NCBI GenBank assembly: GCA_963807925.1
Contig: CAWEDP010000001.1
Location: 1 to 64,000 of the forward strand
Source of the DNA: CAWEDP01 sp963807925
GTDB taxonomy: Bacteria; Acidobacteriota; Vicinamibacteria; Vicinamibacterales; CAVVIG01
Reading direction: 5' to 3'
DNA length: 64,000 bases
The notes under the pieces are model-generated. The model did not search any database and had not been told where the DNA came from. It saw only the letters and a program-made list of their open reading frames with translations. Positions 51,040 through 59,838 of this stretch are shown piece by piece. Position 1 is the stretch's first letter. Every line of letters starts with the position of its first letter. The translations under genes were made by a program, and so were the position numbers.

Positions 51040-51993
51040 CTACGAGGAAGGCGCGAGGTAGCTCTTCCGCGCGCGCGGTTTCAGACGGCTCTGGTCGAGT
51101 CTCACGCCGATATCATGGGTCTTGCCGTCGCGTTTCGGCGGCGCGAAGCCGAGGAGGTACTGACTGTGGAGCTCCTCGGCGACACCGGCGAAAGCTTGCC
51201 CGAGATCCTGGCCGAACCGAATCTCGATGTAGCCGCCGCCGGTCTCTTCGGCCACGCGCGCGAGGCCGGGGTCGGGCATGTCGGCAAGCAGCATCGCCTG
51301 CAGGCCGCCGGGGCCCGCCGCGGGCACTCTCGCCCGCGTGCTCCTGCTCCGCATCCCGACCGCATAGATCATCACGTCGTCCCGGCGAGCGCGGTCGATG
51401 ACTTCGGCCTGGCTGACCCACTTTTCGCGGAAGCTGACGGGACCGGTGTCCTTCCCGTCGCTCAGCACGAGAATGACGGAGCGCTTGCCGCTGGCGTCTC
51501 CAAACGCGCTCAGCGCGTCGTCGATCGCCCGCCAGAGCGGCGTCGGCGCGTCGGGCGCAATACTGTCCGGCAGCGCGTTCTGGAGATCGTCGAGGTTGTG
51601 GGTGAAGGACGGACTGATCGAGATCTCGTGACCGAACGAGCCGAGTCGCGTGACGTCGTCGGGGCGGAGCCGCGCAAAGAGCTGGGCCGTGGCCGCGCGC
51701 AGCAGCGGCAGGTTGCCTTCCATGCTGCCGGACACATCCAGCATGACGATCAGCCGGACGGGCTGGGGCGTGTTGTCGAACTGCGTGATCGGCTGCGGCT
51801 TCCCGTTGTCGCGCACGTCGAAGTCGCGTTGTTGCAGCGTGGTGACGAGCCGGCCGTCGCGATCCGTCACGGTGACGAACACCCGGACGACATCGCCGGT
51901 CCCCCGGAACACCGGCTGCTGCCGACCGGCCGCAGAGACTGCGCCAGCCAACGCGCACACGGCGAACGCTCCGCACACGAGGCATCGCGTCAT
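51040..51993 (-). CDS. Acidobacterial VWFA-related protein
   Basis: This exported protein has 317 residues from ATG 51993 (signal AFAVCALAGAVSAAG). A short domain (VFVTVTDRDGRLVTTLQQRD) precedes the von Willebrand A domain. The MIDAS motif is DVSGSM (Asp86-Met91), with a later Thr/Asp (LVLSDGKDTG). The ending HSQYLLGFAPPKRDGKTHDI matches the family of VWA proteins specific to Acidobacteriota. It probably mediates protein binding in the envelope. Confidence 0.9.
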   Translation of the reverse strand: MTRCLVCGAFAVCALAGAVSAAGRQQPVFRGTGDVVRVFVTVTDRDGRLVTTLQQRDFDVRDNGKPQPITQFDNTPQPVRLIVMLDVSGSMEGNLPLLRAATAQLFARLRPDDVTRLGSFGHEISISPSFTHNLDDLQNALPDSIAPDAPTPLWRAIDDALSAFGDASGKRSVILVLSDGKDTGPVSFREKWVSQAEVIDRARRDDVMIYAVGMRSRSTRARVPAAGPGGLQAMLLADMPDPGLARVAEETGGGYIEIRFGQDLGQAFAGVAEELHSQYLLGFAPPKRDGKTHDIGVRLDQSRLKPRARKSYLAPSS

Positions 51994-52166
51994 GCGGACT
52001 CCCTTCTTGGCAGGACCGGCATCTCCACTCATATCACGCGGCTCGGGTGATTTGACGCCGATTCCACTCGCCTCTGGCGCGCGAAGATGACTCCGGCCGG
52101 CGGACGCGAACCCTGCCGTGACGGTCGAGCTCGCACGCCGCTCCGAATCGGTGGACACTTGGAGCC

Positions 52167-52511
52167 ATGCAGCTTCGTACCGCCCGGATGTGCCTCGATT
52201 GTGAGGAAATCCACGATCAGGTGGAGTGCCCGGCCTGCAGTTCGGAATCGTTCGCGTACATCAGCCGGTGGATCCCGGCCTCGGAACGGCGGCAGCGGCC
52301 GCCCGAGGCCCAGACCGAGCAGGCTGAGGTCTACCGGCGGCTGTTGTCCGGCAGCTCCGCGGAGTCGCCTGCATGGTCGACGACGCGCCGATGGCTCACC
52401 GGCGGCGCGTTCGGCCTTGCCGCACTCAGTGCCGTCGGCTGGATGTGGCGGCGGCGAGGCAGCGACGAGGGTTCGGACGCAACGGCCACGGACCGCTCGA
52501 CGCCCTCATGA
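52167..52511 (+). CDS. Zinc-ribbon membrane protein
   Basis: This protein has 114 residues. Its N-terminus has RMCLDCEEIHDQVECPACSS, a zinc ribbon common in small acidobacterial proteins, followed by a linker and one membrane segment (TGGAFGLAALSAVGWMWRRR). No function is known. It converges on the SDR gene with 3 bp between the stops. Confidence 0.72.
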   Translation: MQLRTARMCLDCEEIHDQVECPACSSESFAYISRWIPASERRQRPPEAQTEQAEVYRRLLSGSSAESPAWSTTRRWLTGGAFGLAALSAVGWMWRRRGSDEGSDATATDRSTPS

Positions 52512-52514
52512 GCG

Positions 52515-53309
52515 TCAGCCGGTCTGCCGCTCCTGCAGCGAACGCACCAGTTGGAGCACCATGCGCCGCGGCGCAACCCGGACGATCTGGGCGAAAAGCC
52601 TGTTCCGCCATCCCGGGACGACGACGGCGACTCCACGCATGAGGCCCGCATAGCCGGCCCGGGCCACGGCCGCGGCGTCCGTGACGCTGCCCGAGAACAG
52701 CCGCGTTCCCTCCATGCCGGCGCGCCGCTGAAAGGACGTGGCCGTCGGGCCGGGGCAAAGCGCGGTCACCGTTACACCCGAGCCGGCGGTCTCGTTGGCG
52801 AGGGCTTCCGAGAACGACAGCACGTACACCTTGGTCGCGTAGTAGACCGCCATGAGCGGCCCGGGCTGGAAGGCCGCCGTCGACGCCACGTTGAGCAGGC
52901 GTCCCCGCCGGCGCTCGACCATTCCCGGGAGCAGGAGGCCGGTGAGGTGGGTCAAGGCGCTGACGTTGACCCGGATCATGCGCAGCTGCTCGTCCAGATC
53001 GGTCTCGGTGAACGATCCCCGGAGGCCGAAGCCGGCATTGTTGACGAGCACATCCGGCCTCAATCCCAGGCGGTGCAGCTCGTCGTCGATCGCGCGTGGC
53101 GAGGCCGGGTCGCTCAAATCGGCAGGGATTGGGGTGACGCGCACGCCGTACCCGGTCGCCAGATCGCGCGCGACCTCGGCAAGCTTCCCGGCATGCTGCG
53201 CCACGATCGCGAGGTCGTAGCGATCGCGGGCGAGAAGTCGGCTCAGTTCGAGGCCGATGCCGCTCGACGCACCGGTGACGACGGCAACGGGGCGGTCGTT
53301 CGAGGGCAT
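52515..53309 (-). CDS. Short-chain dehydrogenase/reductase
   Basis: This protein has 264 residues. The NAD(P)-binding motif is TGASSGIG, the structural motif is NNAG, and the catalytic residues are Ser (NVASTAAF), Tyr-x-x-x-Lys (YYATKVYV) and Asn in the usual place. The C-terminal extension (VVPGWRNRLFAQIVRVAPRR) is that of DltE/YqjQ-like SDRs, which often act on lipids or envelope compounds. The substrate is unknown. Confidence 0.92.
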   Translation of the reverse strand: MPSNDRPVAVVTGASSGIGLELSRLLARDRYDLAIVAQHAGKLAEVARDLATGYGVRVTPIPADLSDPASPRAIDDELHRLGLRPDVLVNNAGFGLRGSFTETDLDEQLRMIRVNVSALTHLTGLLLPGMVERRRGRLLNVASTAAFQPGPLMAVYYATKVYVLSFSEALANETAGSGVTVTALCPGPTATSFQRRAGMEGTRLFSGSVTDAAAVARAGYAGLMRGVAVVVPGWRNRLFAQIVRVAPRRMVLQLVRSLQERQTG

Positions 53310-53349
53310 GGGCCGGCTCGACGCGGCATGACAGGGCGCCCGCGCCTTC

Positions 53350-53472
53350 TCACGTCGCGTAGAAATAGAACGCGACCACCGCCACCAGGAACAACAGAGC
53401 CACGATGATCATCGCCACAGACGATTCCGGGCCGACGCTCGGAGGCTCGGAGCTGGGGAACAGCGTTGGCAT
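53350..53472 (-). CDS. 40-residue single-span membrane microprotein
   Basis: The peptide reads MPTLFPSSEPPSVGPESSVA followed by MIIVALLFLVAVVAFYFYAT. It has a Pro/Ser-rich front and one strong membrane span at the C-terminus. The start is ATG 53472 and the stop 53350. It is too short for standard gene calling. It lies 30 bp upstream of the VOC gene stop and 40 bp before the SDR start on the same strand. The sharp hydrophobic pattern in GC-rich DNA supports a real gene, but no homologue is known to me. Confidence 0.55.
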   Translation of the reverse strand: MPTLFPSSEPPSVGPESSVAMIIVALLFLVAVVAFYFYAT

Positions 53473-53502
53473 GGCTCAAGTATGTTCGGCGATACGGGGC
53501 GC

Positions 53503-54513
53503 CTACAGATTCGGATCCGCGCTGCCGACGAGCTCGAGGTTGAGTCCGTTCGGGTCCTTCACGAACACGTTGCGGATCGTGTCGCTCCACTCCACGAGCT
53601 CGCCGTTGCGCGAGAGCACGCGTCCGTTCTGCGCCTTGATCTTCGCGAGCAGATCGCGGATGTGGCCGATTCGGAGCGCCATGCCGCAGGCGTTGGCGTC
53701 GGTGACGCGGAGGTCGAACGGCTTGCGCGGCACCCCTTTGACCTCGAGGAACTCGATGCGCGCCTTGCTTCCGGAGATGAGGCCGCCGGCCATGCGGTAC
53801 GACGCGCCCGTCGGAAGACCCAGCAGGTTGAGCATCGCGGCGTCGCTCGAGAAGCTCTTGTCGGCTTCGAGGTCGAGACCGAGCAGACCGTTCCAGTACT
53901 TGAGCGACTCGTCCATGTCACCGACCGTGAGGCCCATGACCGCGCCGATGACGGGGCCCTCCGGCGAATCGGCCTCCGGCTTCCCCTGAATCGCCTCGAC
54001 GAAGTAGCCGTCGGGATCGCGCATGATGATCGCTTTCGCGTTGCCGACCGGTGTCGGCGCCATGACGGGCATGCCGCCCTTGGTGACGAACGGCGCGTCG
54101 ACCTTCTTGGCCGCCGCGACGACCGCGTCGAGGTCGCGGACGAGGATCTTCATCATCGGCGCGCCGGGATCCCCGATCTCCGGCTGCTTGTTCAACTGAC
54201 GCTCGAGGTTGCCGAACTCGGTCAGCTCGAAGTTGAACCCGCCCTTCAGCTGCGTCATCGCCACGCGCAGCGTCGCGCCGGGCGAGTTCGTGAGAATCTG
54301 CGGCCCGGTGCTCTGGAACGGCCGCACCTGGCCACTGACGCCGAACACCGCCTGATAGAAGGCGAGCGTCTTGGCGACGTCGTTCGTCGAGTGGATGGCG
54401 TGCATCAGGCCGATCACGCCGGTCTTGTTCGTGGGATTGGGCGCCGGCGCCTGGGCAGTGACGATGGCGCTGGCGAGCAGGCAGGTCCCGACGACCGTGT
54501 TCAGAGCGCGCAT
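53503..54513 (-). CDS. Secreted VOC (glyoxalase-fold) protein, two domains
   Basis: This protein has 336 residues with signal peptide MRALNTVVGTCLLASAIVTA. Domain 1 (GLMHAIHSTNDVAKTLAFYQ ... IIMRDPDGYFVEAIQG) and domain 2 (GLTVGDMDESLKYWNGLLGL ... VFVKDPNGLNLELVG) are VOC units. It is a paralogue of the 44076-45098 protein in architecture. ATG 54513 is preceded by AGGAG. Function is unknown. Confidence 0.88.
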   Translation of the reverse strand: MRALNTVVGTCLLASAIVTAQAPAPNPTNKTGVIGLMHAIHSTNDVAKTLAFYQAVFGVSGQVRPFQSTGPQILTNSPGATLRVAMTQLKGGFNFELTEFGNLERQLNKQPEIGDPGAPMMKILVRDLDAVVAAAKKVDAPFVTKGGMPVMAPTPVGNAKAIIMRDPDGYFVEAIQGKPEADSPEGPVIGAVMGLTVGDMDESLKYWNGLLGLDLEADKSFSSDAAMLNLLGLPTGASYRMAGGLISGSKARIEFLEVKGVPRKPFDLRVTDANACGMALRIGHIRDLLAKIKAQNGRVLSRNGELVEWSDTIRNVFVKDPNGLNLELVGSADPNL

Positions 54514-54635
54514 GAAGGCCTCTCCTTGTTTATGCGAGGTGAGGATACGCGGACTGGGCCGTCGAACGCAATCGGCAGGGTCCGCCGCCCGCGGGACCCG
54601 CCAGGGAGCCGCCGTGGCGCACGCCGACCGGCTGG

Positions 54636-55112
54636 CTAGTCGTCGTCGCCGTCGAGCTGCTGCGTCAGGTACCGCTCGTACCCAAGCTGCCGGATCTGGT
54701 GCATTTGGGTTTCGAGGAAGTCGACGTGCTCTTCCTCGTCCTTGAGCAGCCGCTCGAACAACTCGCGCGAGCCGTTGTCGGCGGCGTCTCTCGCCGTCGC
54801 AACGGCGTCGTTGTACATGACCACTGCCTTCAACTCGAGGTCGAGGTCGTTCTGGAGCTGCGCCTGAACGTCTGACCCGATCGTCAAGGGCAGCGGCTCC
54901 ATCCTCGGTATCCCGTCGAGAAAGATGATCCGTTCGAGCACCTCTTCGGCGTGTTTCATCTCGCCTATCGATTGCTTCCGGATGAAACTGGCCAATCGGT
55001 GGTAGCCCCAGTTGTGGCACATCTCGGCGTGAACGAAATACTGATTGATGGCCGTGAGCTCCTCACGCAACGCCTCGTTCAGTTTCGCAATCACCTGGTC
55101 GTTGCCGCGCAT
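54636..55112 (-). CDS. bfr: Bacterioferritin
   Basis: This protein has 158 residues and forms the 24-mer iron-storage shell. Ferroxidase ligands are in place: Glu18 (REELTAINQY), Glu51 and His54 (GEMKHAEE), the Glu of LDLELKAV, and the Glu/His of DEEEHVDFLE. Met52 is the haem axial ligand, so this is a haem-binding bacterioferritin. A short acidic tail ends the protein. Confidence 0.96.
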   Translation of the reverse strand: MRGNDQVIAKLNEALREELTAINQYFVHAEMCHNWGYHRLASFIRKQSIGEMKHAEEVLERIIFLDGIPRMEPLPLTIGSDVQAQLQNDLDLELKAVVMYNDAVATARDAADNGSRELFERLLKDEEEHVDFLETQMHQIRQLGYERYLTQQLDGDDD

Positions 55113-55190
55113 CAGACCTCCTGCCGCCTTGACCGACGTGCCGCCGATTCTATCGCGACGGCCGCCCGACCCGGTGACGCGCCAGGGAGA

Positions 55191-55451
55191 TCAGGTCGTC
55201 AGCCACCCGTTCGCCGAAAAAGTATCCAGCAGCCGCGTGGCAAACGCCAGCGCCGCTACCCGTTGGGCGAACCGGTAAGTGCCGTACAAGCGGTTGTTCC
55301 GGACGACCTCGACCTCGATCTCGTCCTCGCGGTGACTGCGGAGCTGACAGGCCAGTCGCGTCCGCCCTCTGGCGCACTTCCAGACGCATTCAGAATCGCC
55401 GCGGCCGTGCGTTTCGTCGGCCGGACCGCTGCCAGAGTCGCTCGTCTCCAT
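55191..55451 (-). CDS. Small protein of unknown function
   Basis: This protein has 86 residues from ATG 55451 (METSDSGSGPADETHGRGDS). The C-terminal half LACQLRSHREDEIEVEVVRN and RLYGTYRFAQRVAALAFATR has the pattern of a small acidobacterial family (strand-rich start, then a helix with Arg/Ala). The 59626 gene encodes a distant relative. It could be a regulator-like microprotein. Confidence 0.55.
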   Translation of the reverse strand: METSDSGSGPADETHGRGDSECVWKCARGRTRLACQLRSHREDEIEVEVVRNNRLYGTYRFAQRVAALAFATRLLDTFSANGWLTT

Positions 55452-55631
55452 CGCCGGGTCCCTTCCGCCCGCATCGTGCGGAATTCTCCCGACCGGCGCG
55501 GAAATGTCGACCATTCCCGCATCACGATCGTCGAAAACCCGAAGAATTCGCGGGCTCGGGTCCGGAACCGCAACGCCGATGCCAGGTCGCGTCGTGCAGG
55601 GCGGCCGCCTCGCCTGTCGTCGCTCCGGTGG

Positions 55632-56120
55632 TCACTTCGCCACGCCGGGCACCCGCTGCCCGTTCTCGTCGATGCGCTCGATGGTCTCACCGGATCGGGA
55701 GAGCACCGAGGTGTGATGCTCGCTTGCAATCTGCAAGGCCTCATCGTGGGGGTAGATGAACTCGTAGCCGACCCGTTCACCTGGATACACCCAGGCCTGG
55801 ACGGCCTCCGGCTCACCCGCCGGCTCCTCGCCAAACAACACCACCGCGTCCTTGGCCGGCTCGCTCAAGGTGTCGGGGACGGTGAGCAACATGGCAAGCT
55901 GCCGGGTCCCGTCATCGTTCTGCACCTCGATCACGCGCCGACTCTCCACCGGATCGGCAAGCTCGAACCGATACCGTCCTGCTGGTAACGTGACGCCGGG
56001 CAGGTGGATCGGTTGAGAAAAGGTCAGGTAGGTGAGCTTGTTCGACTCGTCCGCCCGCGCCGGCGACGTGAGCCATATCCCGACGATCGCCACCGCCATC
56101 ACCGCTCCTAGCTTTCGCAT
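55632..56120 (-). CDS. Exported protein of unknown function
   Basis: This protein has 162 residues from ATG 56120, with signal peptide MRKLGAVMAVAIVGIWLTSP. The body (LTYLTFSQPIHLPGVTLPAG, RYRFELADPVESRRVIEVQN) is a beta-rich domain typical of acidobacterial exported proteins that start with 'T-F-S-x-P-V-x-x-P-G-x-x-L-P-A-G-x-Y-x-F'. Function is unknown. It diverges from the gluconolactonase-like gene. Confidence 0.8.
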   Translation of the reverse strand: MRKLGAVMAVAIVGIWLTSPARADESNKLTYLTFSQPIHLPGVTLPAGRYRFELADPVESRRVIEVQNDDGTRQLAMLLTVPDTLSEPAKDAVVLFGEEPAGEPEAVQAWVYPGERVGYEFIYPHDEALQIASEHHTSVLSRSGETIERIDENGQRVPGVAK

Positions 56121-56290
56121 GATCACTCCTCCTGTCTCTCCGGCAGTTGCAGGTTGCATGCCCCCAATTCAGCGTGTCCGACTCGGCCAGGCCGAAGCGC
56201 AGCCGCAGGCATCGGGTGCCAAGTCAGGTTCATTTGCGATATAACCTGGACCGGAAGAGTCGCGCGATCCGAACGCTCTCCGGAGGCCGT

Positions 56291-57406
56291 ATGAGATCGA
56301 AGACAGCGTTCCTGCTCTCGTCCTTCGCGTACGCATCGTTGATCGCCACAGGCCGCGTGCAGGCTCAGGACGCCGGGCCGTTCCCGTCGTGCACGCCGGC
56401 CGCGCAGCCTGCGGCCCAGGCCGGCGGCGCACGCGGTCGTGGCGCGGGCCAGCCGGCCGGACGGGGTCCGGCGGCGCAGCCGATCCCGCGCAACGTCACG
56501 GTCACCGCGATACCAGGAGTGGTCGCCGCCGGCGCGACGTGGACGAAGATCTGGCAGCAGGGCGGCAACAGCGCGGACGGCATCCTCGCCGACAAGGACG
56601 GCAGCGCGCTGGTGGCGCAGGAAGACTACGACGCCGTCCTCAGGATCGACAAGAACGACAAGCCGTCCGTGTACGTGGCGAATGCGAAAGGCATCGGCTC
56701 GCTGTCGATGGATCGGAAGGGCCAACTCTACGGAGTGCACCGAACCGAGCGGCCCGGATCGACCAAGCCGGACCAGGCCTCGATCGTGAACGCCATCACG
56801 ATCCTCGCGCCCGCGCGCAACACGGTCGCGGACAAGTGGCCGGACGGAACGCGGTTGAGCGTGCGACCGAACGATCTCGCCGCCGACAGCCACGGCGGCG
56901 CGTACTTCACGTCCGGCTGCGTCTACTACGCGAGCGCGAACGGGACGGTCACGGTGGTCGCGGACAACATCCGCACGAACGGGATCGTGTTCAGCCCGGA
57001 TGACACGATCCTGTACGTCACCAACGGCGGGGGGCCGATGCCCGGGACGGTCGTCGCCTTCGACGTGAAGGGGCCCGGGATGCTGGCCAACCGCCGCGAT
57101 TTCGCGACGCTGCAGACGGGGAACGGCGACGGGAGCGCCGTCGATTCGCAGGGCCGCTTGTATGTGACGTCCAACGCCGGCGTGCAGGTGTTCGACAGCG
57201 CCGGGAAGTATCTGGGCCTCATTCCGACGCCGCGCGGAGTCATCAGCACGGCATTCGCCGGTCCCGACAGAAGGACGCTCTACGTCGTCGGCTCCGGCGC
57301 GGAGGACGCGAACGGTCAGCCGATTCGCGAGGGGCCGCAGCAGACCGCCGCGACGATCTACAGGCTGCCGATGATCGCTCGAGGCGTAATGGGGCGCGCG
57401 AAGTAG
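56291..57406 (+). CDS. SMP-30/gluconolactonase-like secreted protein
   Basis: This protein has 371 residues with a signal peptide (KTAFLLSSFAYASLIATGRV) and a Gly/Arg/Ala-rich linker (QAGGARGRGAGQPAGRGPAA). The six-bladed propeller has SMP-30 hallmarks: RPNDLAADSHGGAYFTSG, NGIVFSPDDTILYVTNGG, NGDGSAVDSQGRLYVTSNAG. The Asn and Asp residues for Ca2+ in these motifs are present. It probably hydrolyses lactones in the periplasm. The substrate is unknown. Confidence 0.88.
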   Translation: MRSKTAFLLSSFAYASLIATGRVQAQDAGPFPSCTPAAQPAAQAGGARGRGAGQPAGRGPAAQPIPRNVTVTAIPGVVAAGATWTKIWQQGGNSADGILADKDGSALVAQEDYDAVLRIDKNDKPSVYVANAKGIGSLSMDRKGQLYGVHRTERPGSTKPDQASIVNAITILAPARNTVADKWPDGTRLSVRPNDLAADSHGGAYFTSGCVYYASANGTVTVVADNIRTNGIVFSPDDTILYVTNGGGPMPGTVVAFDVKGPGMLANRRDFATLQTGNGDGSAVDSQGRLYVTSNAGVQVFDSAGKYLGLIPTPRGVISTAFAGPDRRTLYVVGSGAEDANGQPIREGPQQTAATIYRLPMIARGVMGRAK

Positions 57407-57432
57407 GTGGTGCAGCGGTCACGCCGCGCGCG

Positions 57433-57969
57433 TCACTGCACGACGGTCGTCACGGTGATGGGATTGGAGATGGCCGCGGCGCTGTAGAAGATCGCGCCCC
57501 TCGTATCGGTCGCGAAATACCGGGTCCCTGTCGCTCCCGGCGTCACCGGATCGGCCTTCGCGAAGAACGAGCTCGCCAACACGCCGACGGCGCCGTTGCA
57601 GGGCGTCACCGACGGGATGTCCGACACACCAGGCGCACCGTCTTTCGCGACCGTCATCGTGTAGCCGCTCTTGATCACCCCGTTGGCGCTCAAGTCCGGG
57701 CTGATGAACGCCTGGCTGCTGCCGGAGGGAGGCAGGGCGAGATCCTCGAGGGTAATCGCATAGGCGCCCGCGGCGCAGCTGGACGCGAACGCCGCCTGCG
57801 CGCTCCGGATCGCCCGCAGCGAGCCGATCGCCGACGCTTCGTTGCCCGCAGTGCGCGCGCGGAGCAGTCCGGGCACCGCCATCGCCGCGACGATCCCGAT
57901 GATGGCGACCACGATCACCAACTCGATCAGCGTAAATCCGCCGACGCTCCGGATCCGCGGTCTCCGCAT
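57433..57969 (-). CDS. Type IV pilin-like protein
   Basis: This protein has 178 residues. Its class III-like leader has the prepilin peptidase site G-FTLIEL (VGGFTLIELVIVVAIIGIVA). The mature N-terminal helix is followed by a globular region with a Cys pair (SSCAAGAY, TPCNGAV), which would form the pilin disulfide loop. No other pilus genes are close by, so it is an orphan pilin or pseudopilin. ATG 57969 was chosen because it puts the cut site after 11 residues. Confidence 0.9.
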   Translation of the reverse strand: MRRPRIRSVGGFTLIELVIVVAIIGIVAAMAVPGLLRARTAGNEASAIGSLRAIRSAQAAFASSCAAGAYAITLEDLALPPSGSSQAFISPDLSANGVIKSGYTMTVAKDGAPGVSDIPSVTPCNGAVGVLASSFFAKADPVTPGATGTRYFATDTRGAIFYSAAAISNPITVTTVVQ

Positions 57970-58148
57970 TGACGTGCATGCGCCGCTATCTGGCAGGGCA
58001 GTCGCGGCGATCTCGCGGATTATCAGAGCAAGAACACGGCCACGGTGGCCGCCGTGCAACGGCGCGCCGTCCTGGGAAGCGCCCGGCAGGCGGCCGGCGC
58101 CGACCGGCAATTGTTGTCAAGCCTCGCGAGAAACGTGGCGGTGCGACG

Positions 58149-58916
58149 CTACTTCCGGCCGTCGCCGAAAAGGTGCTCGACGTCCTTGTTGTTCTCGGTG
58201 CACACGTACTCCAGCAGATCCTGCCCGACGACCAGCCGTGAAGGGCCCGCATCGACAGTCCAGGGACGCGTGTACACCTTCGGGTCGTCGATGGTGAGCG
58301 TGACGTCCATCGCGCCGAACGTACGGCGACGGTAGCGCTCGATCGTACGCAGCGCGTCGCTGTGCGGTCGGCCCGCGTTGTCCATCCACGTCCTCGCGTT
58401 GACGCCGACCGTCTCGACGACGAACGTGTCGCCGTCCCACTTGCCGACCGAATACCCGAGCCATGACGGCTGCGGATCGGCCGGCAGCTCGCGGCCGTCG
58501 GTGAAGATCTGCCGAAACGTGGTGAAGCCCTCGTACAGGATCACCGTGACACCCGACCCCTGGATGATCTTGTACGGATAGGGAAGCACGATGAGCTTGG
58601 GCATTCCGGGGATGCAAGAGGCGGCCGGATCGTCCTTGCCGCGCGCCCCGTTCGCCCGCTCCCTGACCAGCAGCGCCGCCCACGGCTGATACGGCACCTC
58701 ACCGCCCTCGGCGCCGATGGCGAGATCCTGCAGCGTTCTGCTGTTCGGCATCCATACGCCGGAGAGGTCGGGACGACCGTCGGTGGCTCTCGGGGCGGGC
58801 GCACCGAGATCGGGCCTGCCGTCGGCCGTGCGCGGTATGTTCGGGGCCGGGGTCCGCAGCCACTGGGCCGAAAGCGCGACCACGGCCGCCATCACGTGGA
58901 TCGCCATGAGCTTCAT
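58149..58916 (-). CDS. Secreted 'DGRPDLSGVW' family protein
   Basis: This protein has 255 residues from ATG 58916, with export segment MAIHVMAAVVALSAQW. The paired motif RTADGRPDLGAPAPRATDGR and PDLSGVWM opens the mature part. IFTDGRELPADPQPSWLGYS, GKWDGDTFVVETVGVNARTW and VYTRPWTVDAGPSRLVVGQD close it, almost parallel to the 17202 protein. It is the closest paralogue of that gene in the window. Function is unknown. Confidence 0.85.
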   Translation of the reverse strand: MKLMAIHVMAAVVALSAQWLRTPAPNIPRTADGRPDLGAPAPRATDGRPDLSGVWMPNSRTLQDLAIGAEGGEVPYQPWAALLVRERANGARGKDDPAASCIPGMPKLIVLPYPYKIIQGSGVTVILYEGFTTFRQIFTDGRELPADPQPSWLGYSVGKWDGDTFVVETVGVNARTWMDNAGRPHSDALRTIERYRRRTFGAMDVTLTIDDPKVYTRPWTVDAGPSRLVVGQDLLEYVCTENNKDVEHLFGDGRK

Positions 58917-58979
58917 GCGCCAATAATAGCAATCATGTCTCCCGCCCTGGGGCCGATACGACCTAGAGAGGCAACAGAC

Positions 58980-59609
58980 ATGACCGAATCGGCCGCGCAC
59001 AACGGCAGGGAATTGCGCGCTCTTGCAGCCTGGGACGCCGCCAGACCCCGGACCCCGGACGCCATTCAGGCGGCCGCCGGCTGCATGGCCGGGGCGCAGG
59101 CCACGCTCGACGAGGTGCTGGCCGCGCTCGATCGGCAGGCGAAAGAGAACCAGCAGCTTCGCGGCGCGATCGCCGACCTGAAGAAGCACATCGACGCGCT
59201 GACCCGCGAGGCCGCGGCGGCGCCCGCACGCGTGTCCGGTGCTCGAGCCTCGGGCGAGGTGGCGCAGACGGATGCCGGGCCGTCGACGAGCAGCGATTCA
59301 ACGCTCGATGACTGCGCCGCGCAGCTGCTCCAGGATCTGGAATCGGCGCACGCGGCCGACGTTCGATCGGGCATGTCGCCGTCCACCGTCGTCGACCGCC
59401 TGGCCCTCAACCTCGACGAGGCACGCGGCACCTATCTCGGGAGCGCCACGACGCACGGGATCGATGACGGCCGCGCGTTCGACCAGAAGCTGGACACCTT
59501 CATCGATTTGTACGGAAGCACCCTGTTCGGCCGTCATCTGGCGGTCGCCGCGTACGCTGCGCAGCAGCGGGCGGTGTCGGCGCCAATCATCACCGCGCTG
59601 GCGTCGTAG
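58980..59609 (+). CDS. Coiled-coil protein of unknown function
   Basis: This protein has 209 residues from ATG 58980 with AGAGAGG upstream. Residues 30-80 form a coiled coil (DEVLAALDRQAKENQQLRGA, IADLKKHIDALTREAA). A Ser/Ala-rich linker follows, and then a helical C-terminal part (LALNLDEARGTYLGSATTHG, FIDLYGSTLFGRHLAVAAYA). No domain was recognised. It diverges from the 58149 gene with 63 bp between the start codons. Confidence 0.6.
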   Translation: MTESAAHNGRELRALAAWDAARPRTPDAIQAAAGCMAGAQATLDEVLAALDRQAKENQQLRGAIADLKKHIDALTREAAAAPARVSGARASGEVAQTDAGPSTSSDSTLDDCAAQLLQDLESAHAADVRSGMSPSTVVDRLALNLDEARGTYLGSATTHGIDDGRAFDQKLDTFIDLYGSTLFGRHLAVAAYAAQQRAVSAPIITALAS

Positions 59610-59625
59610 GTCTGCGGGGTGGAAA

Positions 59626-59838
59626 CTACTCGACGAGGAAATCCGCCCGCCACACTTGTGCCGCATGCATCGCGGCTCGGAATCCTGGAAAAATCTCCCG
59701 CTTGATGATCCGCCCCAGGCGCGTGACGCGGAGCTCCCACTGCCGCGCACGGGCGCTCTTGCGCGTTTCTGGTTTCAGCGCGACGCACCGCAAGCCGTCA
59801 TGGCGCTTCCACAGCACGACCAGTTCATGGGCAGTCAT
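59626..59838 (-). CDS. Small basic protein of unknown function
   Basis: This protein has 70 residues from ATG 59838 (MTAHELVVLWKRHDGLRCVA). The part WELRVTRLGRIIKREIFPGF and RAAMHAAQVWRADF repeats the pattern of the 55191 gene. It may be DNA- or RNA-binding, given its Arg/Lys content. It converges with the coiled-coil gene at 59609. Confidence 0.5.
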   Translation of the reverse strand: MTAHELVVLWKRHDGLRCVALKPETRKSARARQWELRVTRLGRIIKREIFPGFRAAMHAAQVWRADFLVE

